DNA of 64,000 bases from Aquatica leii (lineage: Eukaryota > Arthropoda > Insecta > Coleoptera > Lampyridae): assembly GCA_035610365.1 (NCBI GenBank), contig CM069435.1:9450001-9514000 (forward strand), in the 5' to 3' direction. The notes under the pieces are model-generated. The model did no database searches. It had not been told where the DNA came from and worked only from the letters and a program-made list of their open reading frames with translations. Of the stretch, positions 34,679 through 47,334 are shown one piece after another. A program made the translations under genes and the position numbers. Positions within the stretch are counted from its first letter, which is position 1; every line of letters begins with the position of its first letter.

Positions 34679-35178
34679 TGTCCTATGCTTATTAAAAATA
34701 TTGAAACGTTCGAGAAATTATTTGCAAATGCAAGAGCTTTCTAGAAGCTGTTATCCATCTTCTAGAAGATATACCGAAAAATAGGGAACACTCGAGAAGG
34801 ATTTGCAGATGTGTATAAATACCGAAGAGAGAAATCGTAGGTCAGTTATTGCTGGAATGCAAATACAGCAGTGTTAAGAAGATTATTAAAGTGGAAATAA
34901 ATAAGTCGTTAGCACGCGTGTGAGATAAACCTACCGAGAATAATCGTGTACGTGATTTTTAGTGTAAACAAGTGTGAAGCTATCCGCGGACGTTATCTTA
35001 TCTTTGTGTAAGTGATAGTGTTATACAACGGTTATACATAAATTAGTGTAAGTGTTTTCCTTAAATATTATTAGATTTAATTAGTTCGGTTAATTTAAAA
35101 GTGTACATATTTCTAGAATAAGTAAACATATTTTTAGTCGTTTAAATAAATTAGTTTTTAATAAATAAATACGCAACA
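34679..35178 (+). repeat. Solo LTR of the gypsy family
   Basis: Starts TGTCCTATG and ends CGCAACA. It aligns along its length with the 5' LTR at 12274-12748 in the opposite orientation. A TATAAATA box is at 34814-34821, and AATAAATAAAT near the end could serve polyadenylation. I could not find a matching target duplication, so the exact ends may be off by a few bases. Confidence 0.88.
34814..34821 (+). promoter_or_regulatory. TATA box of the solo LTR
   Basis: TATAAATA, at the same relative place as TATATATA in the 12.7-kb LTR. Confidence 0.5.
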
Positions 35179-35212
35179 ATATGTTATTAAATTGTTATTC
35201 AAAATTAGAAAA

Positions 35213-35455
35213 AAGTGTTTTTTAATTCGCACAAAAAATATAAAGAAAATTTTGGTTTTATAAAACGTTTATTTGAGAGTAATATTTAAAAGCCTTTTCG
35301 TATGATTTGAGAAATACATACAAAATTAAGTAATGGTAATCACCTTTTTGTATTTATACGAGAAAGAAAAAACCATAACCTTATGATATATTTACAGGTA
35401 TAAATACGATTAATACTATAAGAATGTGACTGAACGTGCGGTATTGCTCATTTTA
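35213..35455 (+). repeat. Subterminal direct repeat of the Tc1 element, outer copy
   Basis: Pairs with 34070-34260. It leads straight into the right inverted end at 35480. Confidence 0.65.
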
Positions 35456-35482
35456 GGGACATTTCCAATGACTACGGCTGTA

Positions 35483-38400
35483 ACTAGAATACTGGTTATT
35501 TGGGTTTTTTGTTTTTTTATTATTTATGTATGCATTCTTATCTTTGAAAATTGTAATAAAGCTTGTTCATTATATTACGTAGGTAATATTGCGTTTATTT
35601 CAACACCTTCCGATAATTGCAAGATTTGCGACATCTGTGAATTGTAGTTCTTCCTATGGTCCATAGTTAAATTAGTTTGTTATTATGACTTTTTTTTGTC
35701 ATTTACTGTCAAACAATCATACTAAATTTAACATATTTATAGTTCATTTTCCGGTATCCATTCTTGTTTTTATGTGTAACGTCACTTTTAAATATTTTTC
35801 GGAGACATTTTTACAGACACGTATGAAACTTATCTCTCACTATTTGTATTGATTTTATAAAAGTTGATTTCATTTGCTCTACTGGAATTCACTGAGAGAT
35901 TTTTTGTATTTTAGTTAAAATAAAATCAAAGATTAAAAAATTGATTTTAACGATATAGATCATAGCGACTATCATATCTATTCAATTTTTAACACTAGTG
36001 ATCACTGCAAATATTTATTTATATTACAATCTATTATATAACACAAATAAATGTTTACTTTTTACTTATCAAATTGAATATCAAAATGCATTTCATGCAT
36101 TGATTTTTATGTGTTTTCTACAAGATTGATACAAAACAAGATCATTTTAGGAAAAACAAAGCTACTTTTAAAAGTATGTTTACACATAACAGGTTTATTA
36201 CATTAATTCTTTTTTAATATTAATTTATTAACAAAAATGTAATACTAAACCTTGAACAAGTTTGATTTATTAAATTTGTTTTTGATTATTCAAAATTTGA
36301 AGTAATAATTAGAATTGTAATTATTTCTTCAAATGACACAGTTTCAGTATTATTGATGGTACGTAATAACAGTGATAATTTGATATCACATATTTGTCTT
36401 TTATGTTAGGATTGGCAGTACAAATATTAGATTAATTATATAGTTTGCAATGTTGCGAAATATGTAAAAAAAATAACTGATTTATTTGTTTTAGTAACGT
36501 TTTTTCAACATAACGGATAAACTTAAACGAAATTATGAAGCTTTGTAATTTTACCATTTTTTATATATTTAAAAACCACGAATGTTTATCATTGGATTAA
36601 CTTTTCATTCTTTCTATTTTGTTTTTTTGGACGTTCTTTCATCTTCTGAAAAACTGAAATTTTATAGACAAGAAATTCATAACTTAATTTGCCTTATTAA
36701 TTATTTATAAATGTTTTTAGACTTAGGAATTAACAAACAAAAATTTATGTATATCAATTTCGTTAGAAAAGTGTCCAATTACAATAATCCAACAGAATCT
36801 GTAAAATTTAATGGTTCTCAAAAGTACTAACACACCGAAATTTCCAAGGAATGTGTTTATTTTTTCTTCTTATTTTTTATTATGATTTACTGGAATTTGA
36901 TGACCAACTTTAAATAAATGCTTGAGCTGAATTTATTTGTAACGTAACTATTTCTAATTTTATTTAAATTTAGTCATTTTATAATAATTTAGGAATTATA
37001 TACTAACTATATTCTATTCATCACAGTCGCGTTTTTTAAATATACAGTAACTAGAACAAATTTATATAAATGTTATTTGAAAATTATTAAATAAATTTTG
37101 ATTATAAATTGCCTAGCAGAGAATTGTAACATTTTATATTATTTATTAAATGTAATATATTATACAACAGTTGCAATTATTTCAATAACTGAACTATCAG
37201 CTAACCTTGCGTATTCAATAAAATTTGTAATTAATAAATCCTAAATTTCAAATTTTATTTTTTATTTGTACGTGTGTCCTATTATTGATGTAATCCGGTG
37301 TCAAATCTACTTATTTTTCACTTGACACTAAAACTACAAAACTGGAATACATTTTTTATCTTAGTCTTTTCTACTTTTAGTGATCGTATGTACAATAGAG
37401 GTTATTAGTGATAACGCCGTATGTACGCATTTTTTTGGTTAGATTTTAATTGAGTTTTAGGTAATGTTGACAGGATATGTGCTAGCTAGTTCATACCTGG
37501 AGGAAACTAATTGTAAATATTACAAGTTTACTTTAATTCTTAATAGTTTGGTGGTCAGTCGACCATACGTACATGCTAGGTTGTAATCACAATTAGTATT
37601 AAAATTTTTTTGTTGTGTCACATATTATAATACGGTGCGCTTTGATTCTCTAATCTTCGATTTTCGTACGTTTGTACTTTAATTTACGAACGTAAAGTCG
37701 TTCCATCTTTGAATGTAAAAGTTAAGTCGACTAGGTCACCTTGCTGTACAACGTGTTGCCCAGTAAAGGGCGTAGTTTAGAAAATTTATATAAATTTATT
37801 TATGTATCTTCTTCGTCTATCTGTGATAAAATAAACATTATGTTACTACTTCTGTCTTATCATTTGTTCGATTTCAGTGTCGGTAGATTTAAACGGTGTC
37901 TACTACTCCTAATCTTTTATCGTTTTGGGGCCTTTTTAGATTCAGTTTATAATCTAACACTATCTCCGGAACAACTGAGTTAGTCGTCACTATTTTTTTG
38001 TTACGAGAAAATTAACGTAACAATTTATCCATAAATATCAATAAAAGTACCCAGCTCAACAGTTATTTTTGTCAATAAAAAGCTTTAAATGTATGAAGTT
38101 TACTTCTTTTATCAGTTGAAATGACAAAAAAAACAAGTCAACAATAAAGACTAACAAAAACTCAGATCTTATATTAATAAGTATTATTATTAGTATAAAA
38201 AAATTGAATATTATAACGTAAAAATATAAAACAATCAAAAATAAAAAATACAGTGGTAACAGAAAAAAAATACCTACGTACAATTTAACATAAAGGACAA
38301 AATATATAAATCAGTGTTACCTACTGACTTCGTCAGGATTCTCCGCACAGACTGTGAAAATTCCAGAATTATACTCATAATTCCACACCCAAAATTAAAA

Positions 38401-39084
38401 CTTGCTGTTTTCCTTTTGTTATTGTGAATTTGCTTTGTTGGTATAAATGCTAACAAACAATAATCCTGTACAAAACTGATAGAGATTGTAGAGTGTAGGT
38501 TTGTACAGGATTTTCCCCAAAATTCCACAACAAAACACGATAAACAAACGTGTGTAATATACAAATAAAACCCAATATTACAAAAAATACAAACATTGAG
38601 TCACCAAACTAAGAATTATCAAATGAAAATTTTAAAAAAGTTAAAAACGGAAGGAACCATTCTCAAAAAATTATAAAATTTGGGTAAAAAGAGTGTATCT
38701 AAAATACGACTACAAACTTAAGAAGTAGTTTCCTTGTGGCGTTAAATAAAATTTATTCTTTAAAGATTTGGTATAAGGCGACACAGTTTTGAGATAATTG
38801 GAATTAAAGTTTTCATGCCGGTTCTGACTATCTAAACAAATAGAAATTGTTTGTTGATTGTAACTATGTGGTAAATGATAGGAGTTCACCCCATGTATTA
38901 GCAACGGAAGAAGATTAAATCTCTTCAATAAAATCAAAACAATAATTATTGTTCTTTTTTAATGTATGTGCATATATTGTAAATTGTAAAGGACTCAAAA
39001 TAGCACTAAAAAAATAAGTCGTGCAGATAACGTGTCCCAAAGTACACTACGTCGTGTTTTAAGGAATTATTCTTTGTTACTCTT
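35483..39084. other. AT-rich sequence without recognisable genes
   Basis: Only short frames rich in F, I, L and K occur. I see no inverted ends, tRNA-like folds or tandem arrays. The 37560-37990 part is somewhat less A/T-biased but without coding signal. Confidence 0.55.
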
Positions 39085-39087
39085 ACC

Positions 39088-39395
39088 ATGTTCAACAAGT
39101 CCAACAGTTAACCGACGTTGATTTTGAACCGCGACTTGAGTTTTGTGAGTGGTTGCAACAACAAGAAACTTTTAACCCTGATTTTAGTGCAAAACTGGTA
39201 TTTCAGATAAGTGTTGTTTTACGAGTCGTTGGATTGGAAGAGACGGCACTAGACACTGGTCAGCTCGTAAGCCAGATATGAACCCTTTAGACTTTTTTTA
39301 AAGCTATGTGAAACGTGAAGTATACAAAACCCCTTAAATAATAGAGCTGCAAAATTGATTTTATACAGCAATAAATGCAACTGAATTAGACGGAA
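39088..39395 (+). pseudogene. Mariner/IS630-type transposase fragment
   Basis: In one frame the sequence reads QQLTDVDFEPRLEFCEWLQQ then NPDFSAKLVF, the conserved stretch just before the first catalytic aspartate. An internal deletion then joins it to ARKPDMNPLDFF, the last catalytic motif, and a short tail. It is cut at 39395 by the solo LTR and may resume after 40039. No ends were found. Confidence 0.7.
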
Positions 39396-40039
39396 TGTTA
39401 CAAGCTTATAGGTCTTACGAACCTTGCACGGCCAACTCGCACAGTCGGAGATAGGGGAGATTCAAATAAATAAGAGTTAAAGGGCGCCAGATCTTTTATA
39501 AGTAAAACTTCTGTTTTGATCAGGACAGAAAGTCTAAGCCTGTAACGAATTTCGGGTTCATAATCCTTGTTCACTGCTTTTCGTGTAACCAACAAAAAGA
39601 AAGATATAATAAATGCCAGAAGTATTGGCAACACATAATACATAAATTTACACAGTGTCGATAGCAAAGAAAATTACATGACAAATATTACCAGGTTTTT
39701 AATTAATTAATTAATTAACAAATTATTGTAATGTTGTAATGTTGTTGCACACATTAAGTGAAAGTTGGTTTCGTAGTTGCTTGACGCATAAGTAGTAGAA
39801 TCTCGAAGTTCTTGTCGAGACTTCGTTTTTAGTTTTAACGTAGGCCTTCCATAATTATACTCATTCCATGAAGGTATTTGTCGATATTAACCAGCTAAAA
39901 ACCTGGCTAGACGTGCCTGTAATGAATAAACTACACGAAATGCGTTTTCAAATTAGCATTTTGTTTCGATTAACGCCGATGTAATAAGATCAAAGCCATT
40001 AAGAGGTTATAGCATCTCTTGAAATTTTTGCACGTAACA
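39396..40039 (+). repeat. Solo LTR, family B, copy 1
   Basis: Starts TGTTACAAGCTTATAGGTCT and ends TTTTTGCACGTAACA, so the termini form the TGTTAC/GTAACA inverted pair usual for LTRs. The first ~215 bp and the last ~20 bp match 56799-57446, and total lengths (644 and 648 bp) agree. Flanks are GGAA and AGAA, a possible 4-bp duplication with one change. BEL/Pao or gypsy type cannot be told. A 90-codon minus frame inside it is coincidental. Confidence 0.75.
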
Positions 40040-41850
40040 AGAATGTACAATTATTTACACAAGTAATGAACAATTTTTGACGACGTTTAGACATTTGTGT
40101 TTTATCGAATGGAGGAGGTATTATCCAGTGTACTTGAAAAGAATGTGTAGAGTAGCAACTTCATTTAACACAGTACCTAATTTAACTACGCGTTATCCGA
40201 TAACATTATTTTGTATTTGTTTTTATTTTTTTAACAAATCGTCGAGAAGAAATTTGCAATTCTTAAAACAGTTTATTTTTATTCGTTGTGTCCACAACCT
40301 AAGGAGGCTGCAGGTCTGTAATTTACGATTTATGTTGCACCCTATATCTGCAGAAAGAGGTAATTTAGATTATTGACAATAACGTTTTTTTTTGTTTAAC
40401 AATGCCAAGAAACATATTTTTATGCAGAATTAGTCTTTCGTGGTTAAAATCATCACCGTAACATTCTATAACATTGTTATCTTTGCCCAACGCAATCATT
40501 CTATTTTGCTAAGATGCGATTTTGTATCTGCAGCAAATCTAAAAATAATTCCATTCATACACGTGCCAAAAACTTCAAAAAATACTTCTAAGCATTTGTT
40601 TTAGAGGTAGAACTTGGGGCTTGTTCAGGTCAAAATTTTTCGGCTAGGAAATAATTTAATTCCACAAAATTTCATAACTTACTGCCGTTTCTCAATTTTC
40701 TGAATCTTGTGGAACAAGGTTTTAGACTATGTGCTGAATAATATACAAACACTGTTCTTAGTTCCAGAATTTTACAATCTACTTAAGTGGTCACTAACGT
40801 TACTAGCCCTATTGTAGCACTAGCCTTTGCAGTTACGAATATTTAGGTTGAAACGAATTAAGCAATTCTGTACAATTTTTAAAACAGTTTCTGCTCTGCT
40901 CGAAGATGTATTATAGAAACCGAGAAAATATTTTTTTGACTCTTGCGCCACTGTAGTTATTCGAATGCAAAATGAGAGCTGCTCATAATTGCAATGTGTG
41001 GTTTCATGTAATAATATTTAAAAAAAAAGATTGTTGTCGTATTTCTTCTAAAATTTCATCCATAACTGAAGATATCATTAGGTCCAAAATTTGAAGCCTT
41101 CTTTGTTTTTCATCTACTTTTTGAGTGCTGGAATATTATTTGCTCAAAGGTTTAAAGTGTCCTATAGTTGGAATCTTCTTCTTCACCGCCACGAATTGCA
41201 ACTCTTGATCTAACAAATATTAAAATGAAGAAATTATGCACAGTAGAGAGCTTCACGTGTTTCTTGTGTTTCTTTAGTTCTTTTTTGTTCAAACTTGTTA
41301 AAACATGTGTACCTTTTTTCACTTGAACTGTTTAAAAGTTTTGGCCCATTTGTCAAAACCATTTTCGCAAAGTGAATCAAATCTTCTTTTTTTTCGAGTA
41401 AGTAAAGTGAAATTGGCGTTTTTTAATTTCAGAAGCAGTTTTCCATTCCTTCTGTAAATCTTGTATATACATAATCCATTGGAATTTTTGTTCCATAAAA
41501 GAACGTATTTTCTACTAGAGGGAACCGTCAGGCGCATTAGTTCCCATGTGAATGCAACAATGCATCTGACGTATCTGCTTCTACTTACTTGCCGCAAGCA
41601 AACAGATCTGCTCAATCCGTCTTTAGTAGACACACAGGAAGGAATTAGGTTAATTGATTATTCTGAAATTCATATTATATAAATCTCAATTCTAGATTTA
41701 TTTAATTTTTTTATTTTATACGTAGGGGTGCGATTCACCTATTTAGCCAACTTCTATGAGTGCATTAACCTTAATTGACCCATGTACTTGTCACTCCTAT
41801 CTACATTTAGAATTATATCATGCAATCACTTACTTTGAAATACCATACGT
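40040..41850. other. No clear gene; weak coding-like traces on the minus strand
   Basis: The minus strand at 41060-41220 reads LLDQELQFVAVKKKIPTIGH and later LQILDLMISSVMDEILEEI, which looks protein-like but unidentified. Together with 41319-41633 it may be one decayed gene. Nothing else seen. Confidence 0.35.
41319..41633 (-). pseudogene. Unidentified 104-codon frame, possibly a TTF-finger hAT remnant
   Basis: A basic protein ending RFDSLCENGFDKWAKTFKQF, which faintly recalls the GF-x2-W segment of TTF-type fingers at the N-terminus of ZMYM1-like hATs. No C-x2-H or dimerisation box is near. The assignment is weak. Confidence 0.22.
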
Positions 41851-41854
41851 ACAA

Positions 41855-42938
41855 GATTTTCTTCTTCTTCTTCTTCGTACGTTAGGACTAAGTCCTGTGT
41901 TTGCATCAATGGTTTGCCAGGCGTAGTTGGGTTCTGAGGACCAGCTTTCATACCATCTTATAGGTGGTCGTCCAGGTGGTCGACGTGTATTTGGTTTTTT
42001 CTCTTTCGCAAGCCGTTCATTTGGCATTTTGTTCACGTGGTCTCTCCATTCTCTTCTTCGACCTCTTGCCCATCTTACTACATCTTGAATCTCACATGTG
42101 TTTCTTATTTCTTCATTTTTCCTTCGGTCAATGTTAATGTTTGCATTTCTGTTGTTCTTAAAAGTCGTTTAGTTGTTGTGTTTTCTGCTCTGGTTTCTAT
42201 CGCATATGTCATGACCGATCTTATGCAAGTTTTATATATTCTGACTTTACTCATTGTGCTCAAATGTTTATTCCGCCAAATTATATCTCTTAAGTATCCT
42301 GATATTAATGATGCTTTTGTTGTTTGAGCTTTTACTTCGTCCTTTAGGTTTCTATTACTTGTTATGTTTGCTGCTAGATATTTGAATCACTTGTTCTGCA
42401 CTTTGATCGTAAATCGCTAATTTACATCTTCTTGGTTCTCTAGATATTGTAAAGGAATTTGTTTTTTTTGTAGATATTTGCATGTTGAACGTTTCTGCTG
42501 TTTGTTGGAATTTATACAGGAGCCTCTGGAGGTTAGCATAGCATATTAGTTTTATTTCTTTATCGCCCATTTGGTGTCCTCTCCCAGTTTGCTTTACTTC
42601 GTTTATGATTTCATCCATTATGACGTTAAATAAGATTGTCTGACCCCAGATGCCACAGATATTTTATTACCTAATTTATTTGCCGTTCTCACATATGTAT
42701 AATTCTCGGTATTCAGCTTTTCGATAATTTTTATTATATTGGGGTGAATGTTCCTTTTTGTTAGTAGGGCTGTAACATCAGTTAAGCGTACCCTGTCGAA
42801 TGCCTGGGTAAGGTCAATGAAGCACATATAGACTGGCTTGTTAAACTCTATAGTCTTTTCAGTTATTTGAGGCAAATTCTCATCATCCATCTCAGCAATT
42901 TGGAACAATTCGCACATTATACAACCGTGCGATGACAA
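41855..42938 (-). pseudogene. Decayed non-LTR retrotransposon RT, 3' part
   Basis: The minus strand reads CFIDLTQAFDRVRLTDVTAL and RNIHPNIIKIIEKLNTENYT (RT fingers/palm) and ISVASGVRQ. After a deletion that removed the YADD box it reads LQRLLYKFQQTAETFNMQIS and EPRRCKLAIYDQSAEQVIQI. The C-terminus has MNKMPNERLAKEKKPNTRRP and GRPPIRWYESWSS. It ends in a (GAA)n tail at 41855-41875. This type of RT is common in insects; I do not assign the clade. Confidence 0.85.
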
Positions 42939-42959
42939 TTTGCCATCAAGATAAATTAC

Positions 42960-43540
42960 CAGAAGAATTAGATTAACTTGAGAAAGTTTTTATAAGAAAT
43001 GGTTTTAACAAAAAACAAATTAAAAAGTATCTTCGACCAAAAACTAGACCTACTGTACCAAATGATTCAACCATAAGCAACAAGTTTTCTGTTCTACCTT
43101 TTGTTGCCAATACAAGGAACAAAATTGGAAGAATACTGAAGAAATATGACATTAAAGTTGTTTATAATACTACCAGGAAAATTAAAAATTTGTTGAATCC
43201 TGTAAAACATAAAATTCCACATAACACCTGTGGAGTGTATCAAGTTCCATGCGCTTGTGGCAAGGTATATATTGGAGAAACTGTTAGAACTATTAGAACT
43301 AAACTAAAAGAACACAAAAGACATATTTGTTTACTTCAACTTTCTAAATCCGCCATTGCCGAACATGCGCTAAGCACTTTGCATGACACAAACTTCGAAA
43401 AAACTATAACGATTGCTAAAACCAAAAACTGGCGTTCAAGAAAAATCAGAGAAGCAATTGAAATTAGTAAAGTACCTAGCAACTTTAACAGGGGCAATGG
43501 TTATGAGTTATCTGACACATGGTTACCTGTTATTTCCTGA
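42960..43540 (+). pseudogene. Penelope-like element: RT thumb and GIY-YIG endonuclease
   Basis: The open frame reads FSVLPFVANTRNKIGRILKK, the conserved region after the RT palm in Penelope-like elements. It leads to a GIY-YIG domain: CGVYQVPCACGKVYIGETVR, LKEHKRH and AIAEHALSTLHDTNFEKT, with the catalytic tyrosines and arginine in place. Only the 3' third of the element is here; the RT is missing. It starts abruptly beside the decayed LINE, which faces the other way. Confidence 0.9.
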
Positions 43541-43700
43541 TCTTTACTTTATCCACCAAACACACTATAAGCTACATTTATCAAGTTTTCCAAACATTTG
43601 TTTTTTCTAGCTACCTTAGTTTTATAATTGTCATTTTATTAATTCTCACCTGAAGAATAACGTAATAACGTTCGAAAGCTTGCAAGTTGTTTAATAAATA
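43541..43700 (+). repeat. Penelope-like 3' region with CTGAAGA-stem-GAAA motif
   Basis: At 43652-43690 CTGAAGA is followed by a hairpin of AACGT/ACGTT and CGAAAGCTTGC. The order is like the hammerhead core (CUGANGA, stem II, GAAA), but an extra base separates core and stem. The cleavage-site strand is not evident. Confidence 0.4.
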
Positions 43701-45997
43701 TTTACCCAAAAACTATTTTATTATGTTTCATAGTGAAAATTTTGTATCTAAAAAAAAAATTTGAATCCTGTTTCTGAAGTAAAACCTTAAAACGTATCTG
43801 CACCAATATGACTTAAGTTTTGATAGAAACAGTGCTTGCATATACTTGATTTAGCTAAATGATCTAGAAAACATCAGTTTTAGTCTATTAACTTGTAACC
43901 TGCGTTTGATTTTCTTTGTAAAAGATCCCGTAAGTTTTTTTTTTGTTTCGATTGATTAGTTTAGTATTAGCATCAGGAACGTTTTGCTCGTTGTTTGTGT
44001 GGTTTGAGTTTAATGGTATTTCAAGTTGTTTTCAATCATTATTGAAATTTTCTTTTAAATGCATAAAGATCCGTAGTTTTGTTTTTGATTTAGTACTTTA
44101 CTTGGTTATCTTTGTAAAATAACAATTCAATATAATTTACGACTTCCTTTTTGGAATGTAAGTTGATCCATTTTTCTTGTTTAGGCTGAGTCCTGTTTGA
44201 TTAAGCACTATCTTGAGCCACCTGCAGAAAATGCGAGTCTCAGCATCTTGGTGGGAATCAAGGTCTACGTGCTAAAACGCACGCGACTAATTATAATTTT
44301 CATCTTTGTTTTTCTCGTTTGTTCAATGTTCTTTCTTTTACCACGATTTTACTGCGCACATGTAAGTAGTTAAGTAGGGGATACGAAGTCTTGGAAAAGT
44401 TTGATTTTTGAAGGATCATTCGATCGTGGGTCGCAATGAGAAAAAATACCGGTTACCGTGAGATGTAGTAGAGTACGTAGGGGACTTTACCCTCTGACGT
44501 TATGTAGAACCGCGGAAGTTAAGCAGTAATCGTGAAAATTAAGTGTGGTGGAGAAAAATGTTAATTTTCTTCAAATTTCGTATAGTACGGCTTGTGTAAA
44601 ATTCATGGTTTCTGAAACATAAACTGTTACGTTTGTGGGGTTTAATGTTGAGGTGGTATGTGATTAAATCCTAAATTCGCCTGTGGCGGTTATAAAATTA
44701 GATTGTGAGATAAATCTTCCGTTGTTGTTCTATTGTTTGGGGATCCCATCGAGCCCATTTCCAATTAAGGTATTCCTGAGGCGGCCGAAATCAATCTAAG
44801 GTCCTAGCTTCCGGATCGCTGTGCCGACAGTTCGTCTAAAGGTATTTATCGATTTTGGTTATTTTCGTGTAGTGACCCGCGATTAAAAAAATGCAGTAAA
44901 AGCTTTCAATTTGAGTCAATTGAAATTACGACTAACGTTAAATTTAATTATTTCAATGAACACGTATAGTGTTGGCGTGAAATTAAAATAAATTAACTTT
45001 GTTTTGGTGCGTTTGAGAAGTAAATCGTATTTCGATTATATGATAATGTAACGACTTATAAACTACATTTTGTTTAGTTCGAATTAAAGTTCGGACATAT
45101 ATTTAATAACTTGTATTTTTTTTGTTTTGTGTTATTTGAATTATTTGTTATAAATATGCGGTCAAGATCTTGAGATTTATTTGCGTTATGTTTTATTTTT
45201 ATTTGAAAACATCGAGTTAACGCTATTGTAGTAGCATTTTTTTTTATAAATTTTAATTTAATGTTGTGTGTGTAGATTTTTCATTCTTGTTTTGCTTAAG
45301 ATTATTTCATTTCTTTTATTAAAAATTTGTTTACTATTCATTATTATTTTTTTTTTGTTTTTGTTTTAAATATTCAATCAATAAATGTTAAATTGTTAAA
45401 TGTAAAGAGCTTTTATTCATTTAGCCGCCGCATACGTAAATTTTTGTTTTAAGTGTATTTCAGATTTGTTACAACTCAAGGTAAGTTCTGGGGTTGTAAC
45501 CAACTAGTTGAGCTTTCGGATAATCAGGGGTTCGGAAGCTACCCTTGTAAATCCTTGATTGGCGCCCTTACCAATTCTTTGACTATTTTACCGTTCTAGT
45601 TCAATTTTACGACGATCGCGTTTCCAATTTTTCACGGAATTTTAAATAAAACCCACCCCCTTCTCCATTGAGCTAGTGGCACAACCCCGTTTATGTTACT
45701 ACATTTCAGGCAGTAACTTTGTATTAATTTCGGCATGTAACAAACTACAGTGAAATTTCTCTTAACCGGGACTTCCTACAAGCGAACCACTGTGACAAAT
45801 AGATATTGTGTGCTAATTTATTTTATATATCATTATTAAACTGACTTTTCTATAACTGGAAACAGAAAATTTGGGTAATCACATAAACCAGTGCGTGTTA
45901 CATTTTAGTGGTCAAATTCTATCCTTTTTTGTGTTCTGTGTACCATATAGATACTATATCATATTAATTTATTTCAAGTTACCTAATTACAGTTATA
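43701..45997. other. Non-coding, partly less AT-rich
   Basis: The 44200-44900 and 45420-45720 parts are more GC-rich and contain GGCGCC- and TAACC-type motifs as seen in LTRs or UTRs, but no paired copy or end was found in the window. Confidence 0.4.
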
Positions 45998-47334
45998 CAA
46001 TGACTTCGTAGAGCATAGAAAAAATTTATTACTTAAATGATAAAGTTTGAAAAAATTTTCTCGGACACGTCGATTTTGTGTTTAAATGTCACTTTTTTCG
46101 GCAATTGACATTTTTTACTCGTGTTTTGTTTGCGAGTTATGAGGTCATCAACATTTTTTAAAAATTTATTGAAATCAATACCAACAGTCAATGTCTAACC
46201 TACAAGAAATGGAAATAATGATGAATAATAATAGCTGACATGTACAACAACAAATCAAAGTAAATGTTTGAAGTGACCTTTAAGAATTTCTTGACAATAT
46301 CCCATCCGCCACTGAAACTCCTAAAGGACCTGATTAAGAGTATTCCCTGGAATTGCCCGCATTTCGTTACGAATTCTGTCTTTTTGTGAGTTCCATTTTC
46401 CAATGTTGATTTCTAAGAGAGCATTATCTACAATTTTGCCGATTTACTAGCCATGGAGATAAAAGTTAGCTTTGTTGGAAAATACAATATTTCGTAAGAA
46501 TTCTTTATCATTTAGGCGTTGAAACATAGTTTTGCAAAACTCGAACTTGCGGTCAAGATCATCTTAATTTAGTTTTTGAATCGAAACCATTTTATACGGG
46601 CACTATTTTTTCAATTTCAACTATTTTAAGACGAAACTTTGAACTTTTTCCTCTGTCTGTTGCCACTTGAGTAGTAGATAAATGGGGATTTTTTTAATTT
46701 AAGTAGATCCTTTAATTTAACATGTTCCCGGACTGTTGTAGGATTCATTTTAAGGCGATTTCTCACATTGCTCACTTCTAAAAATTTTGGATCGATCTTG
46801 CTAACGGTGGACTGTGTAAATGGTTCTCTGTAACCAATTATCATCAAAATTTCTATTATTTTACTTACACAGGGAACCATTTTCAAATAGCTGAGAAAAG
46901 AAAAATGAATTTGAAATACTATTAAGCAATGATTAATCAGGAAAATACATAAACTTTCGAGGAACAAATAAAAAACTCTAACAATTGTCAAAATCGTTTT
47001 CTAGTGTTTTCTTGAAAATTGGTCTTATCGCATAGCTTTTACTTCCATTTTTTAAACTTTGGAACCGAATATCTTGAAACCTTTTTTCTTCAAGTGCTTA
47101 CTTTTTTGACATTTCTGTACTGATAAATTTTATCGAAATCTGTTGAAAAAATATGGGTTGCCATTTAAAAAAATGTTGATGGCGTCATAGCTTGGAAACA
47201 AACCTCGAGCAAAAATTGTCAATGGGTGACAAAATTGACGTTTAAACAAACAGAATTAACGTCTCCGATGAAATTTCCTCACATTTTATCATTTAGGGAA
47301 TAATGAATTTATTCCATACTTTACGAGCTCACTG
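45998..47334 (-). mobile_element. Mariner-like element with about 180-bp inverted ends
   Basis: The left end CAATGACTTCGTAGAGCATA and, on the other strand, CAGTGAGCTCGTAAAGTATG are flanked by TA at 45996-45997 and 47335-47336. The arms stay similar through AAATGATAAA, TCGGA.ACGT and the GAGTTATGAGGTCATCAAC-type block, about 180 bp. The size of 1337 bp suits a mariner with a shortened gene. Confidence 0.88.
46255..46880 (-). pseudogene. Mariner/IS630-type transposase remnant
   Basis: From ATG at 46880 come VPCVSKIIEILMIIGYRE and FTQSTVSKIDPKFLEVSNVR, the first HTH. Shifted frames give EFCKT-like and VFSDEATF-like traces near 46500-46600. The C-terminal IRNEMRAIPGNTLN..GHFKHLL ends at TGA 46255-46257. 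The central catalytic part is largely deleted, so it cannot be active. Confidence 0.78.

Larger units (their letters stand above)
31907..35480 (-). mobile_element. Tc1-like transposon with long inverted ends, interrupted by a solo LTR
   Basis: The ends CACCCATAGTCATTAGAAAT (31907 on) and, on the other strand, CAGCCGTAGTCATTGGAAAT (from 35480) are flanked by TA at 31905-31906 and 35481-35482. Similarity between the ends continues through CTAAAAT..ACCGCA..TTCAGTCACATTC and further, past a deletion in the left arm. The transposase gene is on the minus strand. A 500-bp solo LTR occupies 34679-35178, so the original element was about 3.07 kb. Confidence 0.88.

Noticed and set aside
39398..39667. 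89-codon minus frame as a membrane protein gene
   Set aside because: It is wholly inside the solo LTR and is not open in the second copy at 56.8 kb.
43652..43690. Active hammerhead ribozyme
   Set aside because: CTGAAGA, stem and GAAA are present in order, but the base next to the core does not pair properly and no cleavage-site strand is evident; kept only as a motif note.
44200..45720. LTR or host promoter region
   Set aside because: GC content is higher and a few LTR-like words occur, but no paired repeat, target duplication or coding region could be found.
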